Below are positions 48,020 through 59,104 of a stretch of 64,000 bases of DNA, piece after piece. Within the stretch, counting starts at the first letter, position 1; every line of letters starts with the position of its first letter. A program made the translations under genes and the position numbers. The notes beneath the pieces are model-generated. The model worked only from the letters and a program-made list of their open reading frames with translations, was not told where the DNA came from and did not search any database. The stretch lies in contig NC_066584.1 in NCBI RefSeq assembly GCF_024323335.1, positions 423,069,319 through 423,133,318 on the forward strand. Reading direction: 5' to 3'. This DNA comes from Lathyrus oleraceus. Lineage: Eukaryota > Streptophyta > Magnoliopsida > Fabales > Fabaceae.

Positions 48020-48165
48020 GTGATTGTGGCGGGTAAAGATTTATGTGTGATTGTATTTGTGGCGTTTAAAGATCTATGTGTGATTTTTTTTGTGGCAAAT
48101 GCCTTTGTGGCGTTTAAAGATCTATGTGTGGTTGTCTTGGTGGCATATTGCCTTTGTGGCGGATT
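48020..48165. repeat. Short tandem repeat, 'gtggcgtttaaagatctatgtgtg' units
   Basis: Three to four imperfect units ('gtggcg(g/t)..aaagatctatgtgtg(a/g)tt') lie at about 48027, 48060 and 48108, with a partial unit after. The ORFs over it on both strands are by-products. It lies inside the solo LTR. Confidence 0.75.
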
Positions 48166-48726
48166 GCATGTGTGTCGGTATATATCTGAATCATTTAGAT
48201 TTAAGAGCATGCGTAGTTTGCATATAATTTTTTGTGGTCGTTGTTGTTATTAATCTTGAGTTAATTACTCATGTGCATTATGTATTGGTTATTGTTCGAT
48301 ATTAACAACTTTGGTGGATTTTTCCTTTATTCAATTCTCTTGGACATGATATGTGTATTTATATTTGTCTGGTTTTTATCTCTTGTTTAGTTTAGTTTGA
48401 CATGGTTTGTGGTTAATGGAAAATGACCCCTTACAACATCATTTTAGGTACAAATGTAGAGTTTATAAGTGATTGATGTCTTCTTGATGCGTGATCGTGG
48501 GGAAGAAGGGGTTTTAAAAAAAAACTTGAGTAGTTTATAAATTGATTGCATTATATTTTAAGTTATTTATTTATTTTCCTTTGAATGAATTAGAAATGTG
48601 GTGATTTTCCGCTTATGAATTTGAATTGTCATCGAATTTGATTAACTTCAAAACTCGTATTTTATTTAAATAAGTATTATTAATAACTTTTGAGTCATGT
48701 CTTAGATGAAAATTTGGGGCATTACA

Positions 48727-51420
48727 AAACCAAATATGATATCATCAACATAAACTTAGAAAATTAAGATATCATTCTAAAGAGTCTTTCTAAAGAGTGT
48801 AGTATCTACTTGCCCTTTCTGAAATCCATTTTCTAACAGAAAATTACCCAGTCTCTCATATCAAGTTATGGGAGCTTGTTTGAGTCCATAAAGTGATTTC
48901 TTTAATTTGAAAACATAATCTGGATGCACTGAGTCCTCAAATCCATATGGTTGTTTGACATACACTTCTTCAGAAATTACACCATTTAAGAATGCACTCT
49001 TACATCCATTTGGTATAAAATGATATCATGATTGGCAACATAATAAAGAAGTAACATGATTGCCTCTAACCTTGCAACGGGTGTGAAGGTGTTAGAGAAA
49101 TCTATACATTTTTGTTGATTGTAGCCTTGGGATACAATCTAGCCTTATTTCTTACCACTTCTCCTTGCTCATTGAACTTTTCTGAATACCCATTTTGTTC
49201 CAATAATGTTCTTCTATGAGGGTTTGGGTACCAGATTCCAGACATCATTCCTTTGAAACTAATTTAACTCTTCTTGCATGGCCACGATCCAACCATCATC
49301 AGAAAGTGCTTCATCAATAAAAGTAGGTTCAAACATGGAGAGTAGTCCTAACATTGAATTCTCTTCTCTGAAGGCATAACTTGTCTTTCTAGGATTATCT
49401 TTGTTTCCAAGAATTAACTCTCATGGATGAGAGGAATTTTACTTAAAGGTATTCTTCGATTGTGATGCATCTGAAGAGTCATCTTGTGCTTCTTCAGATT
49501 CTATATTGTCAAAATGAGCTTCTGAGGTAGGATTAATTTCTAGATCATTAGCTTTTGGAGTTCTAATGGCATCTAAGCATTCAACTTCAGATGGATTGAT
49601 TGCTTATGAACTTCTAGATTCTTGACCTCTAGCTCTTGATGTGTCTTTGGATACACAGGTTTCTGAAAATTTTGAACTAGCTTTGACATTTTACTGTCAG
49701 GCTCTTTATCATCAAATTTAATGTGTGTTGACTCTACAACCATATTGGTTTTAGAGTTATACACTCGGTATGCTTTAGAGCATTCAGAGTATCCCAAAAT
49801 GATATCCTTTTGAGCTTTAACATCAAATTTCATCAGATAGGATTTGTTGTTTAGAATGTAACAAGTACATTCAAACTGATGGAAATAAGAGATGCTTGGC
49901 TTTCTTTCCTTAAACAACTCACATGATGTCTAGTTTAGAATAGGTCTAATATAAATTCTATTTTGAACATAACATGATGTGTTTACATCTTCTACCCACA
50001 AGTACTTAGGCAAGTTATGGATCATGGTTCTGGCCATTTCTTGTAAAGATATATTATTTCTCTCTACAACTCCATTTTGTTGTGGAGAATAGGAGAAGAG
50101 AACACATGGAGAATTTCATGTTTTTCACAAAATAGTTCAAATACCTCATTTTAATATTCACCACCATGATCACTTCTTACCTTTAAATTTTAGAATCTTT
50201 TTCAGTTTGTACTTGTATGTTGAAGATGCTGAACAATTCATATGATTCATCCTTGGCTCTCAAGAATTTAACCCAAGTTCATATGCTATAGTCATCAACA
50301 ATGACTAAACCATATTTCTTCTTATTAATTGATGCAGTACTAATAGCACCAAACAAATCATCGTGAAGTAGTTCTAATGGTCTAGAGGTAGAGATAATGT
50401 TTTTAGATTTGAAAGAAGTTTTGCTGTTTTTTCCTACTTGCCATGCTCCACAAAGAGCGTCTGAGTGATAATTGAGATTTGGAAATCCTTTAACAGGTTT
50501 CAACTTATTAAGTTTAAAGATTAATCTCTAGTTAGCATGATCTAACCTTCTGTGTTAGATCTATTTCTCATCACTCACAGATAGATGGAAAAGTACCTTC
50601 TGATCGAATAATTCAGAAAATTTGATTTTATAAACATTGACCTTTCTTTTCCCTTTGAACACTATGGACTTGTAAGATTCGTTCATGACCATGCAATAGT
50701 TCTTATTAAACATGACTTCATAACCACTGTCACAAAATTGACTAATGCTCAGTATGTTATATTTAAGTCCATATAGAAGTCAAACATTATTAATTAAAAA
50801 AGAGGAGTTACCAAAACTACTCATACCAATGATCTTTCCTTTTGGTTTCCTCCAAATCTCACAGTTCCTCCCTCTTTCAGAATTGGGGTTTGGGACATAA
50901 GCTTTTCTTCTGTCATATGTCATGAGGAGCCATTGTCCAGGTACCATGCCTGTTGTTTTGCTTCTCCCTTGAAACATATCTGCAACAAATACAATTTGTG
51001 GTGTAGGTACCCATAATCTTATGGGTCCTTTATGGATGGTTTTGATAGGTTTCCTCTTGTTTTGTACCTTTGCTTTCATATGATAAGGTTTTGGGATTAT
51101 TCAAGACTTTTGATTTAAACGTTTGTTATCTTGAATGAATCTTAGCCTTAGATTCTGGGTCTTTTAGAACCTTAGTTTCTGACTTCTTGGGTTCTACCTT
51201 CTTCAGAACCTTTGAATTTAGTGTCTTAGGCTCTAGTTTCTTCAGAACCCTTGACTCCCTAGATTTGGATTCTAACTGAATCAGAACCTTTGCATTTTTA
51301 GTAGCAGGTACAAAATAAGAGTCAAGTCATTTCTGAGCAGAGTTTGTTGGTTTACTCAAGGTCTCAAACCTTGGATTAAAAGTCTTTTGTAAGTAACCCA
51401 AATCTTTCTCCTTTATGGAT
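48727..51420 (-). pseudogene. SIRE-like copia: gag C-terminal part, protease, integrase and RT N-terminal half
   Basis: Read right to left on the minus strand, it starts with a Lys/Glu-rich gag tail (51420-51100) and the protease area ('QIVFVADMFQG', 'VPGQWLLMTYDRRKAYV', frame-shifted, 51079-50780). Integrase follows: 'LEILHDDLFGAISTASINKKKYGLVIVDD' at 50503-50279 and the C-terminal segment 49917-49573 with 'FHQFECTCYILNNK' and 'GYSECSKAYRVYN'. RT '[17 protein letters not shown]' and '[12 protein letters not shown]' lie near 48900-49000, and RT stops at 'VYVDDIIFG' (48752-48729). The rest of RT is at 41087 and below. Many stops. The gag N-terminus and 5' LTR are missing where the gypsy LTR starts at about 51425. 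Confidence 0.85.
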
Positions 51421-51424
51421 GAAC

Positions 51425-51808
51425 AGGTAAATGAATAGTCTATTAGAAGTTGAATGATGGCGTTGAGCCTATTTTTCTTTTCTCGTTTATGCGATATTTA
51501 GATTCTATTGCTTTGATATGTAACACTGGGCGAGCGAATGCTTTGTTTTATTATTCATTATAATGTTGTTAATACGAGTATTAGACTTGTAACTTGTTAT
51601 GTGATGAGTTGTTGAGTTATTTTATTTGAATTATTTTTCGCTGTGACGAGCCTATGTCAAGGCGAGTATGTGTGACAGATGATTAAGTATTTCATGTTTT
51701 ATCTAACTCATGTTACGAATCAGGTTTATGTTGTGTTTGAGTGACACCCTATATGTGTAGTTGTTTTAAATTCGTAGTATTTCGTGTTAGGGTTTTCATG
51801 GTGTTACA
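51425..51808 (+). repeat. Right part of the gypsy 5' LTR
   Basis: AT-rich, ends 'catggtgttaca' at 51808, then 'tag' and the primer site. The left end abuts SIRE-like sequence at about 51425; its true start was not found. Confidence 0.6.
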
Positions 51809-51890
51809 TAGTGGTATCATAGCAGGTTAGTCAATTCGTCCAGGTTTTTGACATGATAATTGTTCCCAAGTATGTGATAAGTATGTGTGT

Positions 51891-51924
<34 letters not shown>

Positions 51925-51970
51925 TATCGATGTTCCTTTTGATGTCTATTTACTGATGTTCAGATTAATG
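51800..51970 (+). repeat. Left copy of a 159-171 bp gypsy segment flanking copia copy 2
   Basis: From 'ggtgttacatag' (51800) through the primer site and a (TG)n run to 'cagattaatg' (51970). The right copy is 58946-59104. They differ mainly in the length of the TG run (51885-51923 against about 59028-59057). This is far longer than the 5-bp duplication a copia insertion makes. Confidence 0.9.
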
Positions 51971-51974
51971 TCTA

Positions 51975-53007
51975 CCCAAGGGGTTCTATTTATAGAACCA
52001 CTTGTGTGGGCTTCAAGCCAAAAAGCCCACTTAAGTGCATTTTGGCTCATATCTCATAATATGCCAAAATCACTTAAGTATTTGGTACATTACCATATTT
52101 CGTATTCTAATTAAGTACACCGTACCTTACGATGTTCCTTAATTATTCTATCTCTCATCAATCCGTCCTTTGTGTGTGACCCTATAGGTTTTCGCGACGT
52201 TGGCAATTATATTAAATCACACATTTAACATAATAAACAGTGAGCGGTATCTAGCAACACATCACTGCTACCCAAGTCACGAAAATGTCATGTGATCTGA
52301 CAAAACCTCCTGTGATAATAATTATGTGTATAATTATCCCTTTGCCCTTATGTCTATATTGAACACAAGGTATAGACCGTGTCACCCTTGTCCAGTTCAA
52401 TATTGGGCCCATAGACATTTATCCTGTTACTTAGGATTGGCAAATTCCATCTAGGACACTCATGTCCCTCAGCATGCTTCGTGGAGTGCTCATTAACTGT
52501 CTTTATGGTCATCCAGTTACGGATAACGTTGGATCAGTAATAAGGCACTCAACTCTACATCTAGGATCCATAGTGGTTTCAGGTCGAAGAGTGGTATACA
52601 CTATTATCACCATGAGAATAACTTATGACACTTTGCATAACTTTCTATATAGTATTCTCATAGCGGGTCAATCCGGTATAAATATTACTCCTAATATTCA
52701 TACCTATGTTTAAGACTTGATAACTCTTTATCCATGACCCATGAGATGTGATCATCAGTCTACAAACATAATAGTCTTAATGCTTTAATGTTATCCCACT
52801 TCACATTAAAGCTCGACTACGGATACTTTAAGAATAGTGTCCTTATGTTTAATGTGTTCTCATGATTAAGTCACACTTAATACATTAAACGGACTATCTA
52901 TTCCAGGGACTTTATTAATCAACTATAATAAAGAAAATGCCTTTTATTATTAATAAATAATTCGATACAAGTACCAAAAGTATTGGCCTCTAGGGCTTAC
53001 ACCAACA
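51975..53007 (-). repeat. 3' LTR of copia copy 2, truncated at its outer end
   Basis: Begins on the minus strand TGTTGGTGTAAGCC at 53007. The outer end is replaced at about 51975 by gypsy leader, with 'tctaccc' possibly filler at the join. The first dozen bases after the join (ccaaggggttct) resemble copy 1 more than the other copy-2 LTR. Confidence 0.9.
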
Positions 53008-53021
53008 ATCTCCCACTAGCA

Positions 53022-54475
53022 CTAGAGCCAATCAGGCATACCCCGTATGCCCATTGATCTAGTATGGCCATCATGCTTCTGCTGCGCAATAGGCTTTGTC
53101 AGTGGGTTAGCAACATTGTCAAGTGTAGGTACTTTACATATTTTCGCACAACGCCTAAGTATGTGTTTGGATCGTTGGTGAGATCTAGGCTCCTTAGCTT
53201 GTACAATAACACCATTGTTATCATAATAGAGACCAATGGGATCCACAATGCTAGGGACTATGCCAAGTTTATTGATCCAAACAGCTTCCTTTGCTGCACT
53301 TAAGGCAGCAATATACTCAGCCTCAGTTGTAGAATCAGCAACTGCATCTTGCGTTGAACTTTTCAAGCTCACAGTGCCACCATTTAAGCAAAACACATAA
53401 CCAGATTGAAATCATTCATATTAAAGCGTCTCAGCACTTTGTCTATGTACTCTGAATTAGGTCAAGCATTTCATGATCTATCTCTATAGATTCTGATATG
53501 CTGCTTCACCCAGGTCCTTCATAGAAAAGTATTTCCCCAACCAAGCCTTTACTTGTTGCAGGGTAGGGATATCGATTCCAATGAGTAATATGTCATCTAC
53601 ATATAATACCAGGAATACGATCATGCTCCCACTAACCTTCTTGTAGACACAAGGCTCATCTTCGTTCTTGATGAATCCATACAGCTTTACTGTTTCATCA
53701 AGGCGAAGATTCCATGAGTAGGTCACAGGCTCATCTTGATCCATGAGTAATACATCACCTTGATCAGATATCCATATATCTCAGGTAGGTGACGTATCCT
53801 GCCTGACCTACGCTGGTCTTGTTCTATTTGAGCAGGTTGCTCTTACACAACTACTTGTGTTTCCTGCTCTAATTCCTCCATAGGTGTATCGATACTTTGT
53901 GATTCTTGAATTTCTTCAAGTTCTACTTTCCTCCCACTGATTCCTTTGGAAATAAAATCCCTTTCTAGGAAAACTCAAGTTCGAGCGACAAACACTTTGC
54001 CCTCAGAAGGATTGTAGAAATAATATCCTCTTGTTTCTTTAGGATACCCCACAAATAAGCATTTGTCAGATTTGGGCTCAAGCTTAGTTGAAATTTGTCG
54101 TTTCACATAAACTTCGCAAACCCCAAATCTTCATGTAAGACATACGTGGTCTCTTACCACTCCATATCTCATATGGTGTCTTTTCAACCTTTTGGATGGA
54201 ACACGGTTAAGTGTGTAAGCTAATGTCAATGGTGTATGTCCTCAAAAGGAGTTTGGAAGATTGGTGTGACTCATCATGGATCGGACCATGTCCAACAGAG
54301 TTCGATTTCTTCTCTCAGATACACCCTTCCATTGGGATGTGCCAGGAGGAGTAAGTTGGGATAGGATCCCACACTCTTTCAGATGGTCATCAACCTCTAG
54401 GATTAAATACTCACCACTTCGATCTGATCGAAGAGTTTTAATATTCTTACCTAGTTGGTTTTAACTCGTTAGGTT
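53022..54475 (-). pseudogene. Deleted copia pol of copy 2 (integrase, RT, RNase H fragments)
   Basis: RNase H (53396-53022, 'STTEAEYIAALSAAKEAVW') is joined almost directly to an RT fragment holding 'LYVDDILLIGID' (53744-53484). That RT fragment follows 'MDQDEPVTY' after a deletion of the whole RT N-terminal part. A second deletion removes the segment between 'VLRRFNM' and 'QSGYVFCLN'. At 54440-54475 an integrase deletion joins 'cctagttggtttt' to 'aactcgttagg', with short homology between the two ends in copy 1. No functional RT or integrase is possible. Confidence 0.9.
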
Positions 54476-55741
54476 TCACCCTTTTGTATTAATGTTATTA
54501 ATAGGCATTTCAAGATCAAGGACATGTAGTCCATTGTTCATTTGTGCAGTAGCATAGAATATATCATTCAAATAAATTGAGCAACAATTGTTCTTTATTA
54601 TAAATGAAAAACCAAACTTGTCCAAACAAGCAATGGAAATAATATTCCTGCTAATTGCAGGTACATAATAACAGTTCTCTAACTGAATTATTAAACCACT
54701 AGGTAAAGTCAATACAAAAGTTCCTACGGCTAAAGCAGCAACCTTTGCTCCATAGCCAACTCGTAGGTCGACTTCACCTTTTGCCAAATCTCTACTCCTT
54801 TTTAGTTCCTGCACATTTGTACAAATGTGAGAAATGCATCCAGTATCTAATACCCATGATGCAGAAGTAGATAAATTAATAACAAAAATACCTGAAGTTG
54901 AAGTCTCTAATCCATTCTTCTTATCTTCCAGGTACTTTGGGCAGTTCCTCTTCCAGTGTCCGGTCTTACCGCAATGGAAGCAGGTGTCTTCTTTTGCTAT
55001 GCCTCCACTAGGCTTCAAAGCAGCAGTGGGTCTGGGATTGGCAACTTCCTTGCCCTTCCCCTTATCACTCTGCTTAGTGGGCCTTTTGTTCTGTCTCTTT
55101 CCATTTCCGATCATCAGAATGGACTTCCCTTTTGACTTCAGATTCTGCTCGGCAGTTCTTAACATGGCGAGCAGTTCAGGAAGAGATTTGTCCATATCAA
55201 TCATATTGAAATTTAGGACAAATTGACTGAAACTATCTGGCAACGATTGCAAGATCAAATCAGTTGCAAGTTCCTTTTCGAGGGGAAAACCCAATCTCTC
55301 AAGGTTTTCCACATACCCAATCATCTTGAGTACATGGGGACCTACAGGGGCTCCCTCAGCTAACTTGCTTTGAAAAAGGGCTTTTGAAACTTCAAACCTC
55401 TCATGCCTTGCTTGCTCTTGATAGAGCAACTTCAGGTGTTCGATCATATCGAATGCTGACATGTTCTCATGTTGCTTTTGCAATTCTGAGTTCATGGTAG
55501 CTAGCATGAGACAAGCAGTTTCATTGGCATCATCGACATGCTTCTTATAAGCATCTCTTTCTGCCTTAGGTGCAGAACTAGGAGGTTCCTCTTCAGGAAC
55601 AGGTGTCTCCAAGACATACAGCTTTTTATCATGTTTGAGGACAATCCTCAGGTTTCGGTGCCAATCCAGAAAATTTGTCCCAGACAATTTTTCCTTATCA
55701 AGGATTGATCGCAGGATGTTGTTAGAGGTGTTTGCTGTCAT
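54476..55741 (-). CDS. Copia gag-protease, intact 421-codon ORF (copy 2)
   Basis: The ORF starts at the family gag ATG (same context as copy 1). It has the UBN2-like gag core ('LSGTNFLDWHRNLRIVLKHD', 'ETACLMLATMNSELQKQHEN', 'LLYQEQARHERFEVSKALF', 'LILQSLPDSFSQFVLNFNM'), a basic linker, an intact zinc knuckle CFHCGKTGHWKRNCPKY at about residue 257-273, and the protease motif 'WVLDTGCISHIC' at about 295. It runs out at the integrase deletion. Gag would form the particle and package RNA. No lesion is visible in gag, unlike all other gag remnants here. Whether it is translated is unknown. Confidence 0.85.
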   Translation of the reverse strand: MTANTSNNILRSILDKEKLSGTNFLDWHRNLRIVLKHDKKLYVLETPVPEEEPPSSAPKAERDAYKKHVDDANETACLMLATMNSELQKQHENMSAFDMIEHLKLLYQEQARHERFEVSKALFQSKLAEGAPVGPHVLKMIGYVENLERLGFPLEKELATDLILQSLPDSFSQFVLNFNMIDMDKSLPELLAMLRTAEQNLKSKGKSILMIGNGKRQNKRPTKQSDKGKGKEVANPRPTAALKPSGGIAKEDTCFHCGKTGHWKRNCPKYLEDKKNGLETSTSGIFVINLSTSASWVLDTGCISHICTNVQELKRSRDLAKGEVDLRVGYGAKVAALAVGTFVLTLPSGLIIQLENCYYVPAISRNIISIACLDKFGFSFIIKNNCCSIYLNDIFYATAQMNNGLHVLDLEMPINNINTKG

Positions 55742-57576
55742 GGTAATCTACATAAGGATTCATGAAAATATAAGTATCATTGACATATTCAATTAGGCCT
55801 TTAATTAAATATGCTCCCACTATTTTACTCAAAATAAATGACCCTCATCATCTGATTCGGAAAATCCCGTTGGAAGATTTTCTAGTGGGTCGAGATCCAT
55901 ATTTCACTTTGTTCTAAGTCCGCGTAGGCGGATTACACAAAACTAGGTTATTTAGGTAGGAACTCCTTCCAATTGTATCTCATACAACTCTCGAAAATTT
56001 CAATTTGGTTGAATAACTCCTTATTCCAATCCATCATATGGATTATTCCCAACTCTTGCTTCTAAACATGTATAAGAAAATTATAATCAAGTTTGACTCA
56101 TCGTTTTAGCAGTTGGATATTACAATTATCCCATCGCACCTTAACTAATACAAAACATGCACCTCGCGTAGGCGAAACCTACATATCCTATACCAATCTT
56201 GATGAGTGCTAAAACTTGGAAAGCCAACACATATAATATTCTCATAATTTGTTTAGTTAAGTTTGACCCATTGTTTTAACAGTTGGATATTACAATTATC
56301 CCATCGCAGCTTACTAATATATAGAACATGCACCTCGCGTAGGCGAAACCTACATTATCCATTACTAGTCTTGATGAGTGTTAAAACTTGGAAAGCATAA
56401 ACTTAATATATAATTTTGAGGGAATTGCAATTTTTCTGATCTCACCGGCTTGTTTATCATATAAACCGTCTCTCACATGCATCAACATACATACATACAA
56501 AATGAAACAGTTATGGCCCCTAACACAATTGTTCTCCCAAGCCAATGAGAGAACCTAAGCTAACCTACAACGATCTAAGCTTCTCCAAGCAAGATCTTCA
56601 AGGTTGTCCTCCTTTGGCACTGACTTCTTTGCTTTCTTCATATCATTACATTACATGAAAGAAACTCGTTTTACATACGAGGGAGTGAGATGAGAAAAGA
56701 AGTTACATTTGGGAGATTAAGAGAGAGGCACGACACGCAAGTCGTATTTTAAAAACCCAAAACAAAACAAAGGAAAACTAAGGCCATAACCGATCACCAC
56801 AAGACAATAATAAACACTTTATTATTATTATTATTAATTCCTTTAATTAATTAAAATCAACTTAAATTTCGACGACCGATCATCACATTTTAATGAACAA
56901 TTCATTTAAAATCGATGTCGCTTTTCGTATCAACACTTGACACTTTTAAAGCATTGAGTTAGCTGAACAGGTGAAAATTTCCTTGCGTTAACCGGTTAAC
57001 CATATGCGTTAACCGGTTAACACTGTTTGAAAAACTCAAAAATTGAATTTCGTCTTGCGTTAACCGGTTAACCAAATGCGTTAACCGGTTAACACTGTTT
57101 GAAAACCTTAAAATATTTTATTTCGCATTGCGTTAACCGGTTAACCATATGCGTTAACCGGTTAACACTGTTCCAAAAAGTGTTTAGAAAGCACAACTCT
57201 TGTGCAATCCAACCCCAATCGCATAACTCTCTGACAACACAACCCTTGTGCCGTCACTAACCCTGATGCACCAATTTCAGACCGTCAAACACGTCTCGAT
57301 TGTTAATTCAGTATGATTGATCAACACGTCATTGCTTCACCATACTAATGCCAGATCAAGAAGCAAATGACCATTGATCGCTCAAAGGAAAACAATCATC
57401 GAGGGTTTGAATGAACGAAACAAGAACACTATATCATATATAATGTATTTTGCATCAGGGTTACATATATCACATATATGTAACTTGATCGATCTCAATT
57501 TAACCTTTGATTCATTCTGTTTTAATCATATTATTACAGAACAAAAACAGCTATCAGATTCATGGTTTCGTAAGTG
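55742..57576 (-). other. Untranslated leader of copia copy 2
   Basis: Non-coding. It contains a tandem duplication of about 140-170 bp: 56091-56224 recurs at 56261-56396 (both have 'cctcgcgtaggcgaaaccta' and 'ttgatgagtg'), whereas copy 1 has it once. It also contains the GTTAACCGGTTAAC palindrome array. Confidence 0.75.
56987..57166. repeat. Six copies of the palindrome GTTAACCGGTTAAC in three tandem units
   Basis: Perfect 14-base palindromes at 56987-57000, 57008-57021, 57059-57072, 57080-57093, 57132-57145 and 57153-57166. They come in pairs 21 bases apart, the pairs repeating every 72-73 bases. Each unit reads palindrome, 'cawatgc', palindrome, 'actgttt...'. The palindromes have not drifted while the sequence between units has. 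Absent from copy 1. Confidence 0.97.
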
Positions 57577-57588
57577 GCTCTGATACCA
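57577..57588 (-). other. Primer binding site of copia copy 2 (tRNA-iMet)
   Basis: Minus strand TGGTATCAGAGC, perfect, one base from the LTR end at 57590. Confidence 0.93.
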
Positions 57589-57589
57589 C

Positions 57590-58945
57590 TGAAGGAGAAT
57601 TGCCATCCAAGGCGCAGCGGAATTTAAAAATTCTCCATTTAGTGATCCTTACGAATGGGCATGATCAGTGATAGACTCGTTACCTCTTGTGGCGATTCAA
57701 ACCTTTGGTGCAGATCTCTGATAATGATCAAAACCTTTGATACAGATCCACGGGGCGATCACGAACGTTGAACGATGACAACGTCTCTACTCAGTCCACA
57801 CGAACGGATTCCTTCAATCGCAGTGCTAGCTGTTATGAATGAAGGCTTTGAGTGAGAGAGAGATACGAAATTCCAACTCTTCAGTTGTGTTGTATTCCCA
57901 TACAAAGCTTCTGCACAAGAGCCCTATTTATAGAACCACTTGTGTGGGCTTCAAGCCAAAAAGCCCACTTAAGTGCATTTTGGCTCATATCTCATAATAT
58001 GCCAAAATCACTTAAGTATTTGGTACATTACCATATTTCGTATTCTAATTAAGTACACCGTACCTTACGATGTTCCTTAATTATTCTATCTCTCATCAAT
58101 CCGTCCTTTGTGTGTGACCCTATAGGTTTTCGCGACGTTGGCAATTATATTAAATCACACATTTAACATAATAAACAGTGAGCGGTATCTAGCAACACAT
58201 CACTGCTACCCAAGTCACGAAAATGTCATGTGATCTGACAAAACCTCCTGTGATAATAATTATGTGTATAATTATCCCTTTGCCCTTATGTCTATATTGA
58301 ACACAAGGTATAGACCGTGTCACCCTTGTCCAGTTCAATATTGGGCCCATAGACATTTATCCTGTTACTTAGGATTGGCAAATTCCATCTAGGACACTCA
58401 TGTCCCTCAGCATGCTTCGTGGAGTGCTCATTAACTGTCTTTATGGTCATCCAGTTACGGATAACGTTGGATCAGTAATAAGGCACTCAACTCTACATCT
58501 AGGATCCATAGTGGTTTCAGGTCGAAGAGTGGTATACACTATTATCACCATGAGAATAACTTATGACACTTTGCATAACTTTCTATATAGTATTCTCATA
58601 GCGGGTCAATCCGGTATAAATATTACTCCTAATATTCATACCTATGTTTAAGACTTGATAACTCTTTATCCATGACCCATGAGATGTGATCATCAGTCTA
58701 CAAACATAATAGTCTTAATGCTTTAATGTTATCCCACTTCACATTAAAGCTCGACTACGGATACTTTAAGAATAGTGTCCTTATGTTTAATGTGTTCTCA
58801 TGATTAAGTCACACTTAATACATTAAACGGACTATCTATTCCAGGGACTTTATTAATCAACTATAATAAAGAAAATGCCTTTTATTATTAATAAATAATT
58901 CGATACAAGTACCAAAAGTATTGGCCTCTAGGGCTTACACCAACA
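57590..58945 (-). repeat. 5' LTR of copia copy 2
   Basis: Minus start TGTTGGTGTAAGCC (58945), minus end TTCTCCTTCA (57590), 1356 bp. The 83-codon ORF at 58400-58651, identical to one at 52462-52713, is an LTR shadow. Confidence 0.93.
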
Positions 58946-59104
58946 GGTGTTACATAGTGGTATCATAGCAGGTTAGTCAATTCGTCCAGGTTTTTGACAT
59001 GATAATTGTTCCCAAGTATGTGATAAGTGTGTGTGTGTGTATGTGTGTGTGTGTGTGCTATCGATGTTCCTTTTGATGTCTATTTACTGATGTTCAGATT
59101 AATG
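58946..59104 (+). repeat. Right copy of the gypsy primer-site/leader segment
   Basis: Starts 'ggtgttacatag' directly at the copia LTR end and includes the primer site (58957-58968, TGGTATCATAGC), a (TG)n run and 'cagattaatg' at the gag start. Unlike the left copy it continues into gag. Confidence 0.9.

Larger units (their letters stand above)
41088..48726. mobile_element. Gypsy-like solo LTR (TGTAACACC...GGGGCATTACA), split by a CACTA element
   Basis: The ends are TGTAACACCTTTATTTTG (41088) and TTTGGGGCATTACA (48726). The element lies in the RT gene of the SIRE-like copia, whose reading frame resumes on both sides. Flanking 5-mers are gaact (41083-41087) and aaacc (48727-48731). They differ only by transitions at two positions, compatible with a decayed target duplication. 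Without the CACTA insertion it is about 2.3 kb. No gag or pol is present, so a solo LTR is the simplest reading; orientation is uncertain. Confidence 0.6.
51975..58945 (-). mobile_element. Ty1/copia retrotransposon copy 2: identical LTRs, gutted pol
   Basis: Same family as 12665-20700. The 5' LTR (57590-58945) is complete and the 3' LTR (51975-53007) lacks its outer about 320 bp. Over 51986-53007 against 57924-58945 (constant offset 5938) I saw no mismatch. Internally gag-protease is open (55741-54476), but about 360 nt of integrase and two large pieces of RT are deleted. The primer site is intact. Confidence 0.9.

Noticed and set aside
47978..48253. 91-codon ORF with repeated 'FKDLCVI' motif
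   Set aside because: The repeat in the protein follows the tandem DNA repeat inside the solo LTR, and an equally long antisense ORF exists.
52462..58651. Two identical 83-codon plus-strand ORFs (52462-52713 and 58400-58651)
   Set aside because: They lie in the two identical LTRs of copia copy 2, antisense to the element; duplicated only because the LTRs are.
51800..59104. Gypsy leader repeats as the target-site duplication of copia copy 2
   Set aside because: At 159-171 bp they are far longer than the 5 bp made by copia integrase and the left LTR is truncated, so a rearrangement is needed instead.
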